A stretch of 64,000 nt of DNA, taken from Sinotaia quadrata. Taxonomy: Eukaryota; Mollusca; Gastropoda; Architaenioglossa; Viviparidae. The stretch spans positions 20,625,701 to 20,689,700 of the forward strand of contig CM054184.1 of the NCBI GenBank assembly GCA_028829895.1, given 5' to 3'. The position numbers and the translations under genes are program-made. Positions 59,501 to 64,000 of this stretch are shown piece after piece; position 1 is the stretch's first letter; the number at the start of each line of letters is the position of its first letter. The notes under the pieces were generated by a model that worked only from the letters and a program-made list of their open reading frames with translations, had not been told where the DNA came from and searched no databases.

Positions 59501-61270
59501 GAGAAAGGGGCACAACTTGATTTACCTTGCAAAAGTGGAGAGACTGCCCTCAGCATAGCTGCTGTTAATAACAATTGGAATACAGTTGAAGAACTTTTTA
59601 ACAGAAGGGCAGATGTCGAGATACTAAACAATGACAAGTATTTATTGATACATACACTTGCAAAAGCCAGAATAAGTAACGACCTTGAAGCTAGACTTTG
59701 GCAAGCTCTTTTAGCTAAGGACGTTAACATAAATATACCAGATGCAGAAGGTAATAGTGCATTGCAGACTGCGGCAACAAATGGAAAATGGGAGACTGTT
59801 GTTTTTCTTATAGAATCTGGTGCACAAGTACAACCGTTTTACAGAAATGGAGAAACTTTGTTTCACTGGCTATCAGAGACTGACAGCAAGTTTAGTCTGG
59901 ATGATGTTATCTGTTTTGCTCAACGTTTTCGTAAGTGTAACGTAGACATAAATCATTGTAATGATCATGGTAACACAGCTCTCCACAATGCATGTAACAG
60001 ACGTTACAAGTGCTGGCCCTTAATCAAAGGGCTTGTTCAAAATGGAGCAAAAGCAGACATTTGTGACAAGCATGGCCGAACTGTTTTTCACAGTTTATGT
60101 TCAGTTAAACATAGTTCCTCAGAAGTGATTGGTATTCTCAAGGTAATCATAGCAAATGGAATTGACATAAATCACACTGGAATCAAAGGGCAGACTGCTT
60201 TACAAACGTCACTGAAAGCAAGTAATTGGTCTGTGTTTGGCCTACTTTGGGGCCTGGGTGCACACTATAAACTTTCTGAGAAAGAAAAGCTGTCAGTCCT
60301 TAACAATTTACGATCGTTTCCAAATGATAGCTATGATGAGGAAACTCTCTATACTTTCATAAAATATCTTTATACACTTGATTCCCCCCATAAGACAAAT
60401 CTTCCATATAAAAAGAAACAAGCAGCAGCTGAAGAGGCGCTGTGGAGCTGTGTGTCATCTGGTTCTTGGGATATTGTTCATGCTCTAGTTCGATGTGGTG
60501 TTCCTGTGAACTTACATTTCAAGCAGTTTTATGAGCCCTTGATCTTTCATTTGGTTCGTCGATACAAACGCGATAAACGTGACAAATGGCTTGCGTTTCT
60601 CGATGTGTTATTGTCTCAAGGACTGGACATAAATTGTAGGTACCAAGAGTACGTAAATGTACTTCACAGGATTATACAGCATCCAGGAAACATAGATATT
60701 CCTGATGTTGGGTCAATTGTATCCGTGCTCATAGTTAAAGGTGCAAACCTTCTCGAAACAGATGAAAATGGATTTACACTGTTACGGTTAGTTGTAAGCA
60801 ATCAAGAATACGACCGTGATATAACTTGCATCATAAACGTTCTAATCGAAGCAGGTGTGTCCACTTATCAACCTCGATATTCTCGAATTAATGATTGTGA
60901 TGTTGTGATACCCACATATAAGGTAGCTTCACCCACTGAGTTTATTTTGAAGACGCGCAAGGAAACCTGTTTACCCATACTGAGGAAATTGATTGAATCG
61001 GGGGCCAGTTCGAATTCTGAACTCAGGCGTCTGTACGAAGAGTTTGAACTGGAGATGTCGCGACAAAATCGTTCAGATGCAAACACTGGGGAAATACTCA
61101 GTGTTCTACACCATGCGGCGTGTTTCCCTCGCTCTCTCAGGTCACTGTGTCGCCTGACCATCTCACATGCTGTCGGCTGTGGTCCAACCCGCAAAACAAC
61201 AATCGAGTCGTTAGAAGTGCCGTTAATACTCAAAGAATACCTACTATTTTCTGACATTTTGGCACCATAG
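56507..61270 (+). CDS. Giant ankyrin-repeat protein with SOCS box (1587 aa)
   Basis: A single 4.76-kb exon. An in-frame TGA six bases upstream fixes the start. Residues 4-12 (KRRARAKKK) are a possible nuclear localisation signal. Some three to four dozen ankyrin units follow to about residue 1440. Typical repeats with a Trp in the second helix (RTPLHLAVQN, NTALHIAAKICNWDIVKLL) alternate with LHR repeats (GEGFTLLHRLAM) that carry extra loops. Two 85-residue modules around residues 524 and 609 are near-duplicates. Then come the pre-SOCS module (KVASPTEF, LIESGASSNSEL) and a SOCS box at residues 1540-1580 (61124-61246) with BC-box SLRSLCRLTISHAVG and LEVPLILKEYLLF. By analogy with ASB proteins it should act as a Cullin-5 ligase substrate receptor. 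The partner is unknown. AATAAA hexamers follow at 61331, 61457 and 61479. It is the longest and best-preserved member of the local family. Confidence 0.93.
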   Translation: MGPKRRARAKKKTLVTSGDAGDDQENLYRAVTNGDCERVLNLLQSGIAVDIPDSNGSSVIHRLASNKNITLSEEALIKVLQLLIDQGADVNKTDSLGRTPLHLAVQNECIKTAMILISLGADPNTSDREGYSVLHRLAKCKCKETKMSSLLTLVITRVIDLGALCPDGKTALHLAVENNKWSIVKALLDNGCLHQIEKSEKVSILNKLASGKVKWNETVKVMCDTITEDSAVDCSIAFQLAAKTKKWDMVNYLLPNVSNVTSVDDDKLTLLHRISSDRKIASSNISAGLNILKIAIERGADILEKDPQGNTPIQLAAKHGLWEMVERMLSLSADLNDLDSEGFSLLHRLVLEQIPYHKGGKRKKRHTELLKTLITKWADIDLPSSNRDTALHIAVKGKNWLIAEELLKKGAQTDLLGCDNLSILHIMAFVPPLQSDEKMYKSFYSAFKLLLSKSRNSIDAKDLHNNTALHIAAKICNWDIVKLLIEHGADLNLTDGEGFTLLHRLAMSSTYSSSDLELLQFFLDRGAHQDTPSPNGDQVIHVAAVRHRWDLVQELVTRGVDVNVPDSEGFCVTHRLAMYGTDSVRNKLRFATYHFDSSQQKLLLQQFLDHGAHQDTLSPKGDQVIHIAALHHRWDMVQELVSRGVDVNVPDSEGFCVIHRLVMHDSDSSRRKLLFQQLLEHGVKLDMPCPKDESVLQLAAKSKNWDTVEWLLKDVRVPCCLDGEQRTILHHFAALKETYRYSSFDEITLICELIFNRGVDINAKDKDGNTALHLAAKREWWKLVEHLINKGAEACSKDEEHLTVLHRMARASSNGGRLSIELLNLVLSSGINLEDQDPCGNTPLHIAAKTGTWSMVELLIQNGAELNTQDDDGLLPIHRLSMYKLCPYTPDIFGKYCDSEMQLRIADLVLDTMKEITQRDPLGFMPIQLAAKNGHWKLLEKFLPFVMDVNEMDTEGFTILHRIASTYDGTIVSNHQSFQPLDNETDAHIIGRILSFEFEKGAQLDLPCKSGETALSIAAVNNNWNTVEELFNRRADVEILNNDKYLLIHTLAKARISNDLEARLWQALLAKDVNINIPDAEGNSALQTAATNGKWETVVFLIESGAQVQPFYRNGETLFHWLSETDSKFSLDDVICFAQRFRKCNVDINHCNDHGNTALHNACNRRYKCWPLIKGLVQNGAKADICDKHGRTVFHSLCSVKHSSSEVIGILKVIIANGIDINHTGIKGQTALQTSLKASNWSVFGLLWGLGAHYKLSEKEKLSVLNNLRSFPNDSYDEETLYTFIKYLYTLDSPHKTNLPYKKKQAAAEEALWSCVSSGSWDIVHALVRCGVPVNLHFKQFYEPLIFHLVRRYKRDKRDKWLAFLDVLLSQGLDINCRYQEYVNVLHRIIQHPGNIDIPDVGSIVSVLIVKGANLLETDENGFTLLRLVVSNQEYDRDITCIINVLIEAGVSTYQPRYSRINDCDVVIPTYKVASPTEFILKTRKETCLPILRKLIESGASSNSELRRLYEEFELEMSRQNRSDANTGEILSVLHHAACFPRSLRSLCRLTISHAVGCGPTRKTTIESLEVPLILKEYLLFSDILAP
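58061..58545 (+). repeat. Intragenic duplicated ankyrin module
   Basis: Within the 1587-codon gene, the module around LDRGAHQDTPSPNGDQVIH is repeated 255 bp later as LDHGAHQDTLSPKGDQVIH. A third, more diverged copy starts 213 bp after that (LLEHGVKLDMPCPKDESV). The first two share long identical DNA stretches such as GGTGCTCACCA and GATGTTAACGTGCC, so the duplication is young relative to the rest of the ankyrin array. Confidence 0.9.
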
Positions 61271-61330
61271 TCCCTTGCACATAACCTGACGTGTGTTGAA
61301 AAAGTGGGAAAACAAACTTTTTAAAATGTC

Positions 61331-61336
61331 AATAAA
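61331..61336 (+). promoter_or_regulatory. Candidate poly(A) signal AATAAA
   Basis: First canonical hexamer, 60 bp after the stop of the 1587-codon gene. Further AATAAA at 61457 and 61479 could serve as alternatives. Confidence 0.45.
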
Positions 61337-62165
61337 CCGAAGATAAAGAAATTAACATTAATCGGTCAAATTACACTTTGTGGGCATCCCAATGATAATA
61401 GAAGAATTGCACAATTTCCTTCATTTACATTTAGATGGGTAACCACACTTATACATAATAAAATGATTCATGGTTTGAAATAAATTATTTCACTTCGTTG
61501 GATATGTAATACTAACAGAGCGATTGACATCATCCTTGACAAGCTTCATTCGATAATTCTGTATTATACTCGGTGTTCTATATTTTGAATATTACTGACA
61601 TTATAAGTTATACATAAAGTACCTAATGTACGCATACAGTTCTATAATCAGTCCTTGTCCAGCATTTTATGAGATTAATTTTATTTGTTTACGTCGTTGC
61701 ACCTTAACACGTGTTGTCAATTGTAGCCATGATGTTTTTACATCCCAAGATCATCTGCATGCAAGACTAAAATCTCTACCACACAGCCACCGAGCTCTCC
61801 AGTATTATTACTTCTACAATCAGGAAACGATTATAATGGAGTGCTGTGTCAACGCAGTATAGGTGAGTGACGGTATTTCCTGTTTCTTCTTGCTGAACCA
61901 AAGTTTCAGTAAGACATTTACTCTCGCTGCAGTGGATAATAAACACAGAATAGAATGACAGAAGGGCTGGAATTGAAATAAGAGTAGAAAACTGTGTGAA
62001 ACAAGAAACGCACTTGAGACTTTTCATATATACTAAAGATTTCTCACCTTTCGCACGTAATTAAATTGTCCACCGATTTTTAAAATGGATGTTAATTGTG
62101 GAATAAAATTTACTATTAAAATTGTTATACATACTCTATTCCATTGAACAAATTCTGTAACACTA
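61337..62165. other. Intergenic DNA, nothing recognised
   Basis: 3' flank of the ankyrin gene. No exon or repeat was recognised. Confidence 0.4.
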
Positions 62166-62520
62166 GTTAATGATTATAATAATAATTATTATTATTAATT
62201 AATCTTTCATAACTAACTACAAGTGATGAGAATCTTAATTTTGTTATTAATAATTAGACAGCATACACCACTCATCTCTCTCACTTGGCGGATATGCGGG
62301 CGCTGTAAACGTTTTCTCTCTTCTACCACATTAAAGACAACATTTATTGTCTCACAATATTATGTTGGTGGAAAACGTCTAACTAAAGGAGAAGACAAAT
62401 CCGTCTTTAATCTAAATTTAGTGAGCCACCATCCACCCACTTTCGTCTCCAACACAAAGGTTATCAATATGTGTAAGAAGGTCAATAAAGTGTAATTGCT
62501 ATGTTCACTGTTCGAGAGTC
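62166..62520 (+). repeat. Dispersed repeat family A, copy 4
   Basis: Plus-oriented, close to copy 3, and extending further to GTGTAAGAAGGTCAATAAAGTG, which matches the CTTCTTACAC region of copies 1 and 2. A frame from about 62226 (CKRFLSSTTLKTT..) resembles frames in copies 2 and 3, but I recognise no protein. Confidence 0.72.
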
Positions 62521-62788
62521 TCTATTATAAATAATGTACATCAGTTGCAAAGAAAGTATTCTCCTTGTGTTGCTGAGAGGTATATCCACACAGGTAACTA
62601 TGTACAATGCTACATTACCAAAGGAGACTAATATAGTATATCTAATACCAGGGGAATCTCCACTGCTACACAAAAAGGGGATCAAATTCTTAGATTACTG
62701 TCCATTGGAAGCCACTGTATTCATAGAGATTGTTTATTATGTCTGTCATAGCAGCGACTTGACTAGGAACTCGTACATTTCTTCATGT
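62521..62788. other. Spacer, nothing firm
   Basis: An 88-codon frame lies at 62534-62800 without recognisable motifs. Confidence 0.3.
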
Positions 62789-62985
62789 AGCACTGATTAA
62801 CACTTCATAAAGCACTGACTGACACTTCATATAGCACTAAATAAGACTTCATAAAGTACTGACTGACACTTCATGAAGCACTGATTAACACTTCATGAAG
62901 CACTGACTGGGACTTCATGAAGCACTAACTGACACTTCATAAAACACTGTCTGACACTTCATGAAGCACTGACTAGAACTTCGTG
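62789..62985. repeat. Minisatellite, ~22 bp x 9
   Basis: Units of GCACTGACTGACACTTCATGAA with variants. Confidence 0.92.
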
Positions 62986-63037
62986 TAGGTGAAACACTGT
63001 GTGATCTTTCTAATCTTCTGAAAAAAGAATTTTCTAC

Positions 63038-63440
63038 GTCATCTTAATGAGGCGAAGCATCAATAACTACTCTATAGTTCAGAGAGTCATCCAGGCAAAA
63101 TGTGTGCGCCATCTTAATTAAGGCAAAATGGCAATAACTGCTCCTCAGCTCAAATAATCGTCCAGGCAGAATGCGTGTGACATCTTAACTGAGGTAAAGA
63201 AACAACCGCTGCTCCTCAATCTAAACATTTGTCTAGGCAAAATTTGCTTGCCATCTTGAATGTGGCGAAACAACAATTCTCTACAAATCAGAATTTGTCT
63301 AGGCAGAATATGTGTGTCACCATTACTGAGGCGAAACAACAACAGCTACCCTACAACTCAAGCAGTCGTCCAGGAAGAATTTGTGCTCCATCTTCCCTGA
63401 GTCAAAACAGCAACAACTGCTCTACAAATCAGATAGATGT
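63038..63440. repeat. Degenerate minisatellite, ~67 bp x 6
   Basis: Units with GCCATCTTAA.TGAGGC.AAA, AACAACTGCTCTACAA and GTC.AGGCAGAAT.TGTG. They are more diverged than the arrays on either side. Confidence 0.85.
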
Positions 63441-63446
63441 CCATTT

Positions 63447-63652
63447 GTGTCTTTGTTAAGCTGATTAAATCCTCTCACTTTGTACAAGCGTGGTTATTCT
63501 GTCTTTGATAAACTGATTAAATTCTCTCATTTTGTACAAGCGTGGTTATTGTGTCTTTTTGATAAAGTGATTAAATCCTTTCATTTTGTACAAGCGTGGT
63601 TATTGTGTCTTTGATAAACTGATTAAATCCTCTCATTTTGTACAAGCGTGAA
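63447..63652. repeat. Minisatellite, ~54 bp x 4
   Basis: Units with TGTCTTTGATAAACTGATTA, TCTCATTTTGTACAAGCGTG and GTTATT. One unit has a 3-bp T insertion. Confidence 0.93.
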
Positions 63653-63750
63653 TTTTGCATGTTACGATTAAAATTATTCCCTCCAAGGTTCTGAAGGAGG
63701 TTTCCCCTCTTTTCTTTCAGTTCTTTTCTCTTCATTTGTGATTGACAACT

Positions 63751-64000
63751 ATGATAACTAAAAAGCTTCAGTTTTTCTTAGATCGTGGTGCTCACCAAGA
63801 CACACCCAGTCCTAATGGTGACCAAGTTATTCATATTGCTGCCTTGCATCATCGATGGGATTTAGTCCAAGAGTTGGTAACTCGTGGTGTGGATGTTAAC
63901 GTGCCAGACAGTGAAGGCTTTTGTGTCATCCACAGGCTTGCCATGACTGATTCTGATTCGGTACGAAATAAATTAAGGTTTGCCATATATGATTCGTATT
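63751..64000 (+). CDS. Ankyrin-SOCS paralogue, 5' part (window end)
   Basis: A strong acceptor (CCCCTCTTTTCTTTCAG ending at 63720) precedes an ATG at 63751 that opens a frame running off the window. The product starts MITKKLQFFLDRGAHQDTPS and contains VIHIAALHHRWDLVQELV and DVNVPDSEGFCVIHRLAM, so it is an ankyrin-repeat chain. From 63766 the DNA is nearly identical to 58061-58297 inside the 1587-codon gene, but it mixes bases typical of that gene's first and second duplicated modules. An in-frame TGA at 63739 means the exon would start translation here. The copy therefore starts in the middle of the ankyrin array, either as a shorter gene with its own first exon or as a truncated duplicate. 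The 3' part, including any SOCS box, is outside the window. Confidence 0.65.
   Translation, partial: MITKKLQFFLDRGAHQDTPSPNGDQVIHIAALHHRWDLVQELVTRGVDVNVPDSEGFCVIHRLAMTDSDSVRNKLRFAIYDSY

Noticed and set aside
62534..62800. 88-codon frame after dispersed repeat copy 4.
   Set aside because: No recognisable motif, and the composition is like the surrounding non-coding DNA.

Overview
This is animal nuclear DNA and most likely molluscan. It is AT-rich and gene-poor, has introns with GT..AG borders, and is crowded with microsatellites (GATA, CA/GT, CT), more than twenty-five minisatellite arrays with periods of about 20 to 80 bp, and decayed transposons. The molluscan guess rests on a split gene that looks like an FREP-type (immunoglobulin plus lectin) immune gene, and on general genome texture. 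It is an inference and could be wrong.

Layout. 1.6-11.0 kb (minus strand): three exons of a secreted protein whose splice phases fit together. The signal-peptide exon lies at 10.9 kb, and two exons that read as an Ig-like domain lie at 5.9 and 1.6 kb. The introns are full of minisatellites and hold two copies of an unclassified dispersed repeat. 11-19 kb: no gene, many tandem arrays and one perfect 29-bp hairpin. 19.5-22.4 kb (minus): an ankyrin-SOCS gene with an intact 678-codon 3' part and a wrecked 5' part. 25-31 kb: minisatellites, an ankyrin-SOCS pseudogene fragment whose SOCS box is cut off by a (CA)n tract, a complete non-autonomous hAT element with a perfect 8-bp target duplication, and a small inverted-repeat element carrying a telomere-like TTAGGG core. 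32.6-36.0 kb (minus): an intact 1127-codon ankyrin-SOCS gene. 37.5-39.5 kb: a dead R4/Dong-like LINE beside (CAA)n(TAA)n. 40-56 kb: no recognisable gene, with long GATA arrays, a diverged 0.6-kb duplication and a 2.4-kb satellite. 56.5-61.3 kb (plus): an intact 1587-codon ankyrin-SOCS gene. 63.75-64.0 kb (plus): the start of another ankyrin paralogue, cut by the window end.

The main biological content is a local family of very large ankyrin-repeat proteins, each encoded in one long exon and each ending in a SOCS box (a BC-box for Elongin C, then a Cullin-5-box-like motif). By analogy with vertebrate ASB proteins they would be substrate receptors of Cullin-5 E3 ubiquitin ligases, with the long ankyrin solenoid as the variable binding surface. 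Truncations, pseudogenes, an internal module duplication and a mosaic partial copy show that the cluster is evolving by duplication and probably gene conversion. No virus, CRISPR array, rRNA or tRNA gene was recognised.
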